Below, piece by piece: positions 1 through 8,000 of a stretch of DNA of 24,868 nt. How positions within the stretch are numbered: position 1 is the stretch's first letter; each line of letters opens with the position of its first letter. Source of the DNA: JBDLSO01 sp039799445 (GTDB lineage: Bacteria > Patescibacteriota > Minisyncoccia > Phycocordibacterales > UBA5272); contig JBDLSO010000003.1 of NCBI GenBank assembly GCA_039799445.1, positions 1 through 24,868 on the forward strand, written 5' to 3'. The position numbers were made by a program, and so were the translations under genes. The notes below the pieces were generated by a model. The model ran no database searches. It had not been told where the DNA came from and saw only the letters and a list, made by a program, of their open reading frames with translations.

Positions 1-34
1 GATTGTTCAATTTTATACTTTTATATCCAAAAAA

Positions 35-58
35 CAAAAACTCGCTTGCGAGTTTTTG
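35..58. terminator. Bidirectional intrinsic terminator
   Basis: An 11-bp perfect stem (35-45 with 48-58) has a 2-base loop, or 4 bases if the last pair stays open. The stem itself contains the A-tract and T-tract. It lies just past the stop of the minus-strand gene at 90-680 and should end that transcript. It can work equally well for a plus-strand transcript entering from the left edge. Confidence 0.8.
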
Positions 59-89
59 TATGGTTGTTTGTTCTGTTCTGTTCTCTATG

Positions 90-680
90 CTACTTGGTCT
101 GTCCAATAGTAACCCTCTGTCCATTTATATGTTTTGAACCTTGTCCTTTTTTGTTTTTCAGAGAGGTGGGTATACCTTTTGCTATCATTTGATCTGCTTG
201 TGCTTGGGTGATTTTGCCCGCAGCCACATCGGCAGCTAAACGTGCTTTGATTTGAACCTCTCTTGCTGCTTGTAATTTTGCTTTCAATGCATCTGTGGTG
301 AGACCACGCGCTGTAGCAAGTTGATCTATGGTTTTACCAGCTGCTATTTCTGCATCTAAAGTTTGTACACTGATACCAAGTGCTGTCGCTAGCGCTAGTT
401 TGTGCTGTGCTTCATGAGCTACGCGTTCTGCTTTGATCTGATCTGCTTGTGCTTGAGTGAGCTTGCCGGATGTTACTTTGGCTTGTAGATGTGCATCCAT
501 AGCCGCAGTATTTTTCATTTGCGCTCCTACAACACCTTGCATGTTTGTCATGCGAGTTCCCATACCTATCTTTGAGTGTGTCATCTGTGCAGTGTCTGCC
601 GAAGCAGTACCAACAAAAGCAATGAGAGCCAGTGCTGGCGTAGCAACAAATAGTGCTATTTTTTTATTTTTTTGATTCAT
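90..680 (-). CDS. Secreted helical-repeat protein of unknown function
   Basis: A 196-residue protein with a clear signal peptide: basic residues 2-7, a hydrophobic core at about 8-25, and an A-S-A signal peptidase I site at 26-28. The mature part is Ala/Lys/Gln-rich, predicted helical, and carries a repeated unit of the form (A/S)GK(L/I)TQAQADQ, seen at about residues 71-81 and again near 156-166. A related segment, AAGKTIDQLA, lies between. Such units occur in many exported bacterial proteins of unknown role. No catalytic motif or cysteine was seen. It is divergent from the ECF sigma gene across a 128-bp gap, so it may belong to that sigma factor's regulon; this is inferred from position only. 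No Shine-Dalgarno precedes the ATG. Signal peptide call is strong, function unknown. Confidence 0.75.
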   Translation of the reverse strand: MNQKNKKIALFVATPALALIAFVGTASADTAQMTHSKIGMGTRMTNMQGVVGAQMKNTAAMDAHLQAKVTSGKLTQAQADQIKAERVAHEAQHKLALATALGISVQTLDAEIAAGKTIDQLATARGLTTDALKAKLQAAREVQIKARLAADVAAGKITQAQADQMIAKGIPTSLKNKKGQGSKHINGQRVTIGQTK

Positions 681-808
681 ATTATATGTGTAAATCTTTT
701 AGTTAATAACAAGGTGAGCGAATTTTCTCTCACGCCTCTTATTACAATATCCACAGGAATATATTTCAAATGAAATAAAATACTCAAAAATTTGTAATAC
801 TATATAGG
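681..808. promoter_or_regulatory. Divergent promoter region
   Basis: This gap separates the secreted-protein gene (minus) from the sigma factor gene (plus). The plus-strand promoter is listed separately at 793-801. For the minus strand only weak candidates are visible: TATAAT directly abuts the ATG, too close to act as its -10, and a TG-T-TATTAA lies about 22 nt upstream. A small GTGAG/CTCAC inverted repeat near 712-739 could be an operator. A single TATCCACA near 749 resembles half a DnaA box but stands alone. Confidence 0.4.
793..801 (+). promoter_or_regulatory. Extended -10 promoter of the ECF sigma gene
   Basis: TG-T-AATACT ends 7 nt before the ATG at 809. Transcription would start at or within one base of the start codon, giving a leaderless mRNA. 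No good -35 is visible. Confidence 0.55.
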
Positions 809-1372
809 ATGGAAGTATCTGAATCAGAGGCTATACAACAGGTTCAAAATGGAGATGTAAACGCATTTGCTTTTTTGGTGCACTCCTATGAGGCTCGTAT
901 CACTAGATACCTCAAAAAATTTCTATATCAAACAGAAGATATCGAAGACATTTTGCAAGATGTTTTTCTCAAAGCATATATGCATATACAAAGCTTTGAC
1001 AGGACACACTCATTTTCTCCATGGTTGTATCGTATTGCACACAACGAAGCTATAAACTTTTTGAAGAAAAATAAAATAAAAACAGTTTCATTGTTTGATG
1101 TGGATACATTATTTCCTCATCCAATAGCAGCGGAGCAAAGCGATATTGAGTCAGAACGTGAGCTTATCAAGAAATCAATCGATACAGTACTAACAGATAT
1201 TGATATCAAATATAGAGAGATATTACTATTGTATTTTTATGAAGATCTCAGCTACAAAGAGATAGCCCAGACATTACAAATGCCAGTCGCTACAGTAGGT
1301 GTACGAATACAAAGGGGAAAGAAACAAGTCGAAGATATACTTAGAAAAAAAGGTTTATATACAGAACTATGA
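809..1372 (+). CDS. ECF-type sigma-70 family RNA polymerase sigma factor
   Basis: A 187-residue protein with the two-domain layout of ECF sigma factors. Region 2 is at about residues 20-90: an acidic DIEDILQDVFLKAY stretch contacts core polymerase and the -10, followed by FSPWLYRIAHNEAINFLKK. Region 4 (about 130-180) holds a helix-turn-helix, with LSYKEIAQTL followed by VGVRIQRGKKQ. Length is normal and sigma region 3 is absent, as expected. The stop codon overlaps the start of the next gene (ATGA at 1369-1372), so the two are translationally coupled. That is the usual arrangement of an ECF sigma factor with its anti-sigma factor. The target promoters are unknown; the divergent secreted protein is a candidate. 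The family call is firm, the regulon is inference. Confidence 0.92.
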   Translation: MEVSESEAIQQVQNGDVNAFAFLVHSYEARITRYLKKFLYQTEDIEDILQDVFLKAYMHIQSFDRTHSFSPWLYRIAHNEAINFLKKNKIKTVSLFDVDTLFPHPIAAEQSDIESERELIKKSIDTVLTDIDIKYREILLLYFYEDLSYKEIAQTLQMPVATVGVRIQRGKKQVEDILRKKGLYTEL

Positions 1373-2142
1373 CACAAACAAAACAAACAATAGAAGAGAA
1401 GATTTTGAATCAGATAAGAGAGCATAATATCAAACAAAAACCAAAATGGCAGTTTGTGTTGCATACTTTTTTTCTGAGTACTATAACATTGGTAGCTTTA
1501 TTGCTTACTTTGTATTTGGTCGCATTTATTTCACTTATAAGTGATGAACACGAACTTATCAATATGTTTGGACTTGGTCCGCAATTCACACTTGTCTTTT
1601 TGAAGGCTATTCCATGGATGCTTATTGGACTGCTGGTGGTTATATTTATTATTTTGCAAATTCTCATTAGATATTTTTCTTTTGCTTATACGCGTTCGGT
1701 GCTCGTTACGCTCGCTGCAACTTTCTTGGTTATTGTATGTAGTAACTTGATTTTAGTAACACTTGACCCACGTCACAATATCGCTCGTTTTGGAGAAAGA
1801 AGCAATATACCTGTTTTAAGAGAGATGCATAGTACTTTTCGAAATGAAAAACAAAGAGGTGCTATACGTGGGGTTATTGCAGATATTTCTAATACCACTT
1901 ATACAGTAGAAACAATCAAGGGTTCGACCACTGTGACATTCTTAATCACACCCTCTACTCGTATTCTTTCGCAAGAAAATCTAAAATTGGGGGATGTTGT
2001 TTTGGTAGTTGCTTCTCAAGCAGAAGGGTTTCTCCAAGCATCGGTCGTTAGAAACGAAATCAGCCGGAATACAAAAGATGCAAAGACGAAGACTCCTTTG
2101 CCAAGGGAAATAAGGCCAAGGCCAGTTGACGGTAATATCTAG
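1369..2142 (+). CDS. Three-helix membrane protein, probable anti-sigma factor
   Basis: A 257-residue protein starting inside the sigma factor stop. A basic/acidic cytoplasmic tail (1-27) precedes three hydrophobic segments at about 28-57, 76-101 and 110-131. The remaining ~125 residues would face outside. That part contains a beta-rich stretch near 164-220 (IRGVIADIS, TVTFLITPSTRI, GDVVLVVA) resembling small OB-like DUF5666-type domains; this is a resemblance, not a proven match. The end is Pro/Arg/Lys-rich. Overlap with the sigma gene and topology make an anti-sigma role likely: the N-terminal tail would hold the sigma factor and the outer domain would sense envelope state. No canonical anti-sigma zinc motif (HxxxCxxC) was seen, so it would be a non-zinc type. 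Confidence 0.6.
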   Translation: MTQTKQTIEEKILNQIREHNIKQKPKWQFVLHTFFLSTITLVALLLTLYLVAFISLISDEHELINMFGLGPQFTLVFLKAIPWMLIGLLVVIFIILQILIRYFSFAYTRSVLVTLAATFLVIVCSNLILVTLDPRHNIARFGERSNIPVLREMHSTFRNEKQRGAIRGVIADISNTTYTVETIKGSTTVTFLITPSTRILSQENLKLGDVVLVVASQAEGFLQASVVRNEISRNTKDAKTKTPLPREIRPRPVDGNI

Positions 2143-2172
2143 CTAAGCAAAACTGTAAAGAATAATTTGATT

Positions 2173-2181
2173 TGCTATACT
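2173..2181 (+). promoter_or_regulatory. Extended -10 promoter of the P-type ATPase gene
   Basis: TG-C-TATACT, then 6 nt, then the ATG at 2188. With the usual spacing, +1 is the A of that ATG. This supports 2188 over the in-frame TTG at 2167, which lies upstream of the promoter. Confidence 0.7.
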
Positions 2182-2187
2182 GTATAT

Positions 2188-4638
2188 ATGTCAAAATATA
2201 CAGGACTCACACAAGAAGAAGCAGAAAAAAGGTTGCGCATATATGGTACCAATACCATTGTAGAAAAGAAAAAATCAATTTTTATTGCAACGATTGTAGG
2301 TGAACTCAAAAATCCAATCATACTTCTCTTAATTGCAGCAGCATTTATATCATATTTACTTGGAGAGCATGCCGAAGCTATTGCAATCGGAGTCGTGGTG
2401 ATACTAAATGTATTATTTACACTATTTCAAGTATATAAAGCTGATAGTGCTGTTTCTGCGCTCAAAAAGCTTGTATTAACAAATACACTTGTTATTCGTG
2501 ACGGACAAAATCAGAATATAGCTACGAGTAATCTGGTACCTGGCGATATTGTGTATCTTGAAGCTGGAAGTCGTGTACCCGCCGATATGCGTATACTTGA
2601 AACAACTTACGTTCAAGTAAATGAATCAATACTAACAGGTGAAGCTGCATTGATTGAGAAAATTGTTTCAGATGATGCCACAGGACTTCTGTATATGGGT
2701 ACTATGATAGTGGTTGGACAAGTCTATGCCGAAGTTATCAAGACAGGTACATCGACAGAATTCGGTACCATTGCCGAGCAAATGCGTAGCGTAGATGAAA
2801 GCGAAACAAATTTGCAAAAAAAATTAAAAAAACTAACAAAGTTTCTTGGGCTAATCGGGCTGATCGGTGCGGGACTAGTATTCTGTATATCATTTATACA
2901 AGATAAAAATCTATTTGAAAGTTTTCTTTTGACAGTGTCATTAGCAGTTGCTGTTGTACCCGAAGGACTGCCTGCTGTAATGACGGCTATACTTTCTATT
3001 GGTGTTGGTAAAATGGCGTCACGCGGAGTGATCATGCGTAGACTTGATGCTATAGAAACGCTCGGAGATATAACCGTACTTGCAACTGACAAGACCGGTA
3101 CACTCACACAAAATAAAATGTCAGTAGTATCTGTGTGGAACAAAAACACACACCTTAAATCACTCACTGAGAAAGATATATTGACTCTTTCATTTTTATA
3201 TAATACTAGCGTACGTAGTGTGCCGACTATTGAAGGGAAGAGTGAGTACATAGGTGATCCCACTGAAATAGCATTGAGAGAATATTTTGACACACTTGAA
3301 GTATCAGCACATGATATAGCCAAATATGAAGTAATAGAAGAAACTCCTTTTTCAAGTGAAACAAGGACTAAATCGGTATTGATACAAAAAGGTGATACCC
3401 AATATGTTTGTATCAACGGTGCACCAGAGATATTACTCGAAAATGCTTATAATATAAGTGCTGAAAAGAAAATCGAACTCGAGCATGAATTGCAGAAATG
3501 TGCATCAAAGGGTCTGCGAACTATCGCATTTGGTGTTGGGCATACAAAAGAAACGGTGTATATTATGGGCTTCGTTGCATTACAAGACCCGCTACGTCCA
3601 GGTATTTATGATGCTATTTCCGATGCCAAAGATATGGGAATACGTACGATACTTATTACTGGTGATAATCCACTCACTGCAGAGTCTATTGCAATAGAAG
3701 CAGGTATCACCACAAAGGAAGGAACATACTTGACTGGAGCAATGATAGAACTTATGAGTGATGAGGAACTTATAAAAGAGTTGAAGAAGGTAACTGTATT
3801 TGCTCGTATATCTCCAAGTCAAAAACTACGACTTGTTTCACTGTTGCAAGCAAGTGGCGAAATGGTAGCAATGACAGGAGACGGTGTCAATGATGCTCCT
3901 GCACTCAAAAAAGCTGATGTGGGTGTTGCAATGGGTAAGAGTGGTACTGATGTTGCCAAAGAAGCAGCTGATGCAGTAGTAACTGATGATAATTATGTGA
4001 CACTTATTTCTGGTATTAGTGAAGGAAGGGCGATTGTGAGACGAATTGAGCTTGCGACTACTTTTTTTGTGGCGGGGAATATAGGTGAGTTCTTGTATGT
4101 CTTAATTGCTCTTGTGTTTGGACTTCCGATTATATCACCATTGCAAATACTATTTATTAATTTAATTACTGATGCTGTACCCGCGCTCGCACTTTCATTT
4201 GCACCTGTTAAAATATATAAGCAAAAGCAAGAAAAAAGATTTACAGGTCTATTACAAATACCAGAGTATATATATATCGCAGTAGCATCTACGATACTTG
4301 CCGGTTCTGCTTTGGGTGTTACATTTGTATTTCGAGAGTCCTCAGAGGTCGCCATAACGAGTGCATTTGTAATGCTGATGGTATTACAGCAGATCATGTT
4401 GGCAGATATATGGCTAGGTATGATAGAGCATGTCCGTGAGCTTAAAAAGTTGATACATACATCTATACTTGGTGCCATGTCGCTCACAGCAGTTGTTATA
4501 TTATTTATTTTTAATAATAGATTTTTTGAAAATCTATTTAATCTAACACCTATACCACTTTCAGCCACTATATATTTCTTGTATGCTTTTATTGTATATT
4601 TTGCATACATTTGTACTCGCGTAGAGAACACAGCCTAA
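2188..4638 (+). CDS. Type II cation-transporting P-type ATPase (Ca2+ class)
   Basis: An 816-residue membrane pump that uses ATP to move a cation across the cytoplasmic membrane. Seen in order: N-terminal cation ATPase domain (TGLTQEEAEKRL), two helices (about 35-90), the actuator TGE at 150-152, and PEGLP in M4 at 258-262. The phosphorylation motif is DKTGTLT, with the acceptor Asp at 301. The hinge is TGDGVND at 563-569. Six C-terminal helices follow, with NIGE in M5 and NLITD at 658-662 in M6. PEGLP, NxxE and NxxTD are the ligand set of SERCA/PMCA-type Ca2+ pumps. M8 has Gln-Gln where SERCA has an acidic ligand, so one Ca2+ site may be altered; Ca2+ versus Mn2+ cannot be settled. The start at 2188 is set by the promoter position. 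No terminator is seen before the next gene, which has its own promoter. Confidence 0.93.
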   Translation: MSKYTGLTQEEAEKRLRIYGTNTIVEKKKSIFIATIVGELKNPIILLLIAAAFISYLLGEHAEAIAIGVVVILNVLFTLFQVYKADSAVSALKKLVLTNTLVIRDGQNQNIATSNLVPGDIVYLEAGSRVPADMRILETTYVQVNESILTGEAALIEKIVSDDATGLLYMGTMIVVGQVYAEVIKTGTSTEFGTIAEQMRSVDESETNLQKKLKKLTKFLGLIGLIGAGLVFCISFIQDKNLFESFLLTVSLAVAVVPEGLPAVMTAILSIGVGKMASRGVIMRRLDAIETLGDITVLATDKTGTLTQNKMSVVSVWNKNTHLKSLTEKDILTLSFLYNTSVRSVPTIEGKSEYIGDPTEIALREYFDTLEVSAHDIAKYEVIEETPFSSETRTKSVLIQKGDTQYVCINGAPEILLENAYNISAEKKIELEHELQKCASKGLRTIAFGVGHTKETVYIMGFVALQDPLRPGIYDAISDAKDMGIRTILITGDNPLTAESIAIEAGITTKEGTYLTGAMIELMSDEELIKELKKVTVFARISPSQKLRLVSLLQASGEMVAMTGDGVNDAPALKKADVGVAMGKSGTDVAKEAADAVVTDDNYVTLISGISEGRAIVRRIELATTFFVAGNIGEFLYVLIALVFGLPIISPLQILFINLITDAVPALALSFAPVKIYKQKQEKRFTGLLQIPEYIYIAVASTILAGSALGVTFVFRESSEVAITSAFVMLMVLQQIMLADIWLGMIEHVRELKKLIHTSILGAMSLTAVVILFIFNNRFFENLFNLTPIPLSATIYFLYAFIVYFAYICTRVENTA

Positions 4639-4666
4639 CAAATACCAGAACACTTATATAGCATTT

Positions 4667-4694
4667 TTGCCAGTAGCTCTTTGCATGATATACT
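4667..4694 (+). promoter_or_regulatory. Promoter of the ParB-like gene
   Basis: A -35-like TTGCCA (4667-4672), 16 nt, then an extended -10, TG-A-TATACT (4686-4694). The ATG at 4702 follows after 7 nt, so the mRNA should be leaderless or nearly so. The in-frame TTG at 4681 falls inside the promoter and is rejected as a start. Confidence 0.7.
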
Positions 4695-4701
4695 CTATAG
4701 T

Positions 4702-6093
4702 ATGAATGCAAATCAAAAGTATGAAAACTCTATATTCTGGATTGACACCGAAAAAATAAGCCCGAATCCGTATCAACCTCGTAGGGAATTCGATGAAGAG
4801 CGTCTGCAAGATTTGTCTGAGTCAATACGACAATATGGAATATTGCAACCACTCACCGTCTCTCGTATAGAGATAGAAAAGCCTGATGGCGGTATCAGCG
4901 TTGGGTATGAATTAATCGCGGGTGAGAGACGTCTCCGTGCTTCTAAGCTCGCAGGGCTTCCTCAGGTGCCTTGTATTATCCGTGTCGGCGATGATTCGAA
5001 AGCTAAACTTGAGCTGGCTATTATTGAAAATCTACAACGTGAAGACCTCAATCCAGTAGATCGAGCAAAATCATTTCAGCGTCTTGCAGAAGAGTTTGAC
5101 TTGAAGCATCAAGATATAGGAAAGAAGATAAGTAAAAGTCGTGAATATGTGTCTAATACAATGCGACTACTTACTCTTCCACAAGATATTCTAGTTGCGC
5201 TTGAACAAGGTCGTATATCGGAAGGGCATACGAGACCACTACTGATGCTTGCAAATAGACCAGAAGAGCAACTCACTTTGTTCAAAGAAATGCTTATCAG
5301 AAAAATGACAGTGCGAGAAGCAGAAGGCATAGCGCGTAGAATTGCATTTGATAAAGTGCGAAAGAAAGACAGATTCTTTGATCCAGACATTGCAGATATG
5401 GAGGGGCGACTAGCAGAGTCACTTGGTACTCGGGTACATATAGAGAAAAAAGAAGTAGGAGGAAAAATACTGATTGATTTCTTTTCGTACGAAGAACTTC
5501 AAAATATCTTGACCATGCTTGAACGAGAACAATTTGCAAAGAGCAAAGTATTGAAAGATATACAAGAATCACCAATCAAGAAATATGAAGCAATACCTGC
5601 TTCTATAATTCCAACTTCGATTGTAGCAGAAACAATGATAGATACCAGAGTATCAAATAGTGTAGACGAGGGTACAGTGAATATAGTACAAGACGATAGA
5701 ATAAGTACACCAGCAACATATACTCATAGTGGTGATGTAGGTATTGTATCTGAGAATATGATAAATACTATACCCCAGACCAAAAGTGATATGCTACCAA
5801 ATACATTTGAGCCTAATATGCCTACTGCGTTTGAATCAACACAGGTAGCAGCACACGAGCCGAATCTACTCGCAGTCTTCACAGAAGAACTTCCAGAAGT
5901 GCATGTAGCAGAGCTACCAAATACGTACAGTGCACAACTACCAAGTACGGATATGTTAGAACTTGATGTTGCAGTCGATACAGTAGCACCAGAAGAGAAG
6001 CCTGCGTATATACTCGATGACAGAACCAAGCAAGAAACGAGAGCTGCAGAAGATGATGACGATATATATAATATCAAAAACTTCTCGCTCTAA
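4702..6093 (+). CDS. ParB/Spo0J-family partition protein with long acidic tail
   Basis: A 463-residue protein. Residues 15-160 form a ParB core: PNPYQPRREF and YGILQPL (box I), GERRLRA at 74-80 (CTP-binding box II), ENLQREDLNP at 109-118 (box III), and a helix-turn-helix at about 136-157 for parS recognition. By family knowledge, ParB is a CTP-gated DNA clamp that loads at parS near the origin and helps chromosome segregation. Residues after ~265 form a long, low-complexity, Pro/Thr/Glu-rich tail with EPN, LPNTY and LPST motifs and an acidic end (EDDDDIYN). This makes it about 150-200 residues longer than typical ParB. No ParA gene and no consensus parS lies in the window. A Noc or RepB-like paralogue is an alternative. 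Confidence 0.85.
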   Translation: MNANQKYENSIFWIDTEKISPNPYQPRREFDEERLQDLSESIRQYGILQPLTVSRIEIEKPDGGISVGYELIAGERRLRASKLAGLPQVPCIIRVGDDSKAKLELAIIENLQREDLNPVDRAKSFQRLAEEFDLKHQDIGKKISKSREYVSNTMRLLTLPQDILVALEQGRISEGHTRPLLMLANRPEEQLTLFKEMLIRKMTVREAEGIARRIAFDKVRKKDRFFDPDIADMEGRLAESLGTRVHIEKKEVGGKILIDFFSYEELQNILTMLEREQFAKSKVLKDIQESPIKKYEAIPASIIPTSIVAETMIDTRVSNSVDEGTVNIVQDDRISTPATYTHSGDVGIVSENMINTIPQTKSDMLPNTFEPNMPTAFESTQVAAHEPNLLAVFTEELPEVHVAELPNTYSAQLPSTDMLELDVAVDTVAPEEKPAYILDDRTKQETRAAEDDDDIYNIKNFSL

Positions 6094-6096
6094 ATT

Positions 6097-6123
6097 CAAA
6101 AAGCACCCTGCGGGTGCTTTTTG
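6097..6123. terminator. Bidirectional terminator between parB and the ABC exporter
   Basis: A perfect 12-bp stem (6097-6108 with 6112-6123) with a TGC loop; A5 and T5 tracts are part of the stem. It fills the 36-bp gap between two convergent genes and should serve both. Confidence 0.9.
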
Positions 6124-6129
6124 ATGTTG

Positions 6130-7860
6130 TTATGAGAGTTGATGCTCAATGAGAGTTTGATAGTGTTCTGATGATTTAAGTAATTCTTTGTGTGTACCTT
6201 CGGCTACTATTGTACCTTTGTCCATTACTATAATTTTGTCTGCATCACGTACTGTTGAAAGTCTGTGAGCAATGATGATAGTGGTGCGTCCTTTCGAAGC
6301 TTCATCGATTGCTTCTTTTATGTAACTTTCATTTTCACTGTCAAGTGCTGAAGTAGCTTCGTCAAATATCAGTATCTCTGGGTTGCGGATAAGCGCTCTC
6401 GCGATACCAACGCGTTGTTGTTCACCACCAGAGAGTTTCACCCCACGTTCACCAATCACTGTACCAAGCTGTGCATCGCCCAAACGGCTGTAAAACTGTG
6501 TTATGCGGGCCTTTTTCGCCACTTCGTGCAACTCCTCGTCGCTTACTGTTCTAGTCACTCCAAGCAGTATATTGTCTTTGATACTAGTATCAAAAAGATC
6601 GACATGTTGCCCAACGTACCCAATATGGGAACGAAGAGATTGATAATCAAAGTCGCGTAGTTCAGTATCACCAATTTTGATTGATCCAGTGCTGTAGTCA
6701 TATGAGCGAAGTAGTAGTTTTACAAGTGAGGATTTACCACCACCAGATACTCCAACGAGAGCTACTTTTTGACCAGTTGCAATATGCAGTGAGATATTGT
6801 GCAGACTAGAATCTTTTGCGTTTTTGTATGTGAGCCCAACGTCCTTGAATACTATGTCACCAGGTACAAAGGGTGTATCGCCGCCTTCTACAAAAGTTGG
6901 CTCAGTATCAATAATATCTAAATACTTTTCAAGCTCAACAAAACGAAGCGGAATTTGGCGTAGTGCTTGGACTATTCTCTGTATACCATCATACACATCG
7001 TTCATCCATCTCCAAATTGCAATTATTGCTCCTGCGGTGATACTACCAACTAATGCAAGTCTAAAAATAATAATATATGAGATACATCTGCTACTGAGCA
7101 TAAGTAAGTTTCTCCTATGTCCATGGATAATACTTCCTGAAAATGTAAAGATGCTATGTTCAAGTATAACCATCCTTTCTTTTAGATATTTTTGTAAGTA
7201 TACTTTCTCAGCAGCTGATGTTTTTATCAAGGGTAAGTGTTGAAATGCTTCTGTACGCACTTTTTTTTGAGTATCCCAATTATTGATATTTTCTCGTATC
7301 AGTGGTCGGTGCTTTTCAGAGAATCTATTTGACCAAACAATAACTATACAAAGTGTTATAAAACACCACAAGGCAACTACAGGAGAATAAAATGCGATTG
7401 CTATTAAACTAAAAATAGTTTGGGTTGCAATTGGTAGAAGGTTTAGCAACAATGTTTCTATTATATTCTGAGCAGAATTCTCGCCTCTATTAATCGTTTG
7501 CAGTTTTATAGCAGAGTGGTCATCTGTGTATTGTGATATGGTAAGTTTAAATATGTTTTTGAATGAGTATTCTTCAAGATATTGCTGAATAGCATTTTCT
7601 AAATAACGTATTTTATTAAGTCCAGCAAATAAACTAATCCTATTTGAAATTATACTAATAATTGGATAGAGTATTGCAATATATATAAGTATATTAACTT
7701 CTTTACTTATAATCGCATCGAGAGCTTTTGCCATTATGAGTACGATAAAAATATTAATTGCTTGTATTACAATAGTAGTTCCTAACTGAAAGTAAAAATG
7801 CTTATGAAATGGCTTGAGTAGTTTCCATAAGCGTAGTATTGTTGGTAAGTATTTTTGCAT
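6130..7860 (-). CDS. ABC exporter, fused permease and ATPase
   Basis: A 576-residue half-transporter. The N-terminal ~300 residues contain about six hydrophobic segments of an ABC exporter (ABCB/MsbA-type) membrane domain. The C-terminal ATPase has Walker A GVSGGGKSS (Lys at 376), signature LSGGEQQRVGIARAL, Walker B ILIFDEATSALD, and H-loop IIIAHRLSTV. All catalytic residues look intact. It would act as a homodimer, or pair with another half-transporter outside this window, since no second subunit gene is adjacent. The substrate (lipid, peptide or drug) cannot be read from sequence. The start ATG is 9 nt downstream of a minus-strand TATACT. It shares a bidirectional terminator with the ParB gene. 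Confidence 0.92.
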   Translation of the reverse strand: MQKYLPTILRLWKLLKPFHKHFYFQLGTTIVIQAINIFIVLIMAKALDAIISKEVNILIYIAILYPIISIISNRISLFAGLNKIRYLENAIQQYLEEYSFKNIFKLTISQYTDDHSAIKLQTINRGENSAQNIIETLLLNLLPIATQTIFSLIAIAFYSPVVALWCFITLCIVIVWSNRFSEKHRPLIRENINNWDTQKKVRTEAFQHLPLIKTSAAEKVYLQKYLKERMVILEHSIFTFSGSIIHGHRRNLLMLSSRCISYIIIFRLALVGSITAGAIIAIWRWMNDVYDGIQRIVQALRQIPLRFVELEKYLDIIDTEPTFVEGGDTPFVPGDIVFKDVGLTYKNAKDSSLHNISLHIATGQKVALVGVSGGGKSSLVKLLLRSYDYSTGSIKIGDTELRDFDYQSLRSHIGYVGQHVDLFDTSIKDNILLGVTRTVSDEELHEVAKKARITQFYSRLGDAQLGTVIGERGVKLSGGEQQRVGIARALIRNPEILIFDEATSALDSENESYIKEAIDEASKGRTTIIIAHRLSTVRDADKIIVMDKGTIVAEGTHKELLKSSEHYQTLIEHQLS

Positions 7861-7869
7861 ATAGGTAAC

Positions 7870-7875
7870 AGTATA
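7870..7875 (-). promoter_or_regulatory. -10 box of the ABC exporter gene
   Basis: TATACT on the minus strand, 9 nt before the ATG at 7860; not preceded by TG. It would give a leader of about three nucleotides. Confidence 0.5.
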
Positions 7876-7921
7876 TATAGATAACAGAAAAATACTAGAC
7901 TATTATTGAAAATCATTTTAT

Positions 7922-7929
7922 GCTACACT
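7922..7929 (+). promoter_or_regulatory. Orphan extended -10 promoter facing a terminator
   Basis: TG-C-TACACT on the plus strand, followed by GTATAT. This closely matches the P-type ATPase promoter (TGCTATACTGTATAT), but where that promoter has ATG this one has ACA. The predicted +1 is 7936. The only thing downstream is the hairpin at 7945-7979, so any transcript would be about 45 nt and non-coding. Confidence 0.4.
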
Positions 7930-7935
7930 GTATAT

Positions 7936-7980
7936 ACAAGAAACAAACAAAGAGCCGCCCGAAGGGCGGCTCTTTGTTTA
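7936..7980 (+). ncRNA. Possible ~45-nt terminator RNA
   Basis: This is the predicted product of the orphan promoter at 7922-7929: a short A-rich 5' segment followed by the 16-bp GC-rich hairpin. There is no ORF. It could be a small RNA, or simply non-functional noise from a decayed gene start. It also lies antisense to the 3' end of trxB read-through transcripts. The claim rests on promoter resemblance only. Confidence 0.25.
7945..7979. terminator. Bidirectional terminator, 16-bp stem
   Basis: A perfect 16-bp stem (7945-7960 with 7964-7979), GAA loop, core GAGCCGCCC. It terminates the minus-strand trxB gene, which ends at 8001, and would also stop plus-strand transcription from the orphan promoter. 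Confidence 0.9.
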
Positions 7981-8000
7981 TTTGATACAGTATTTAGATA

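Noticed and set aside
749..756. TATCCACA as a DnaA box and possible origin
   Set aside because: A single partial box with no cluster, no dnaA/dnaN and no AT-rich repeat array.
2167..2187. In-frame TTG starts upstream of the ATPase (2167), ParB (4681) and NlpC-like (20006) genes
   Set aside because: Each lies upstream of or inside the predicted promoter of its gene, so it would not be in the mRNA.
2724..3416. 230-codon minus-strand ORF inside the P-type ATPase gene
   Set aside because: It is antisense to well-conserved ATPase motifs (PEGLP, DKTGTLT), has Ser/Ile-rich shadow composition and no promoter or family match.
4681..6130. parS site near the ParB gene
   Set aside because: No match to the TGTTTCACGTGAAACA-type palindrome was found by eye in the window.
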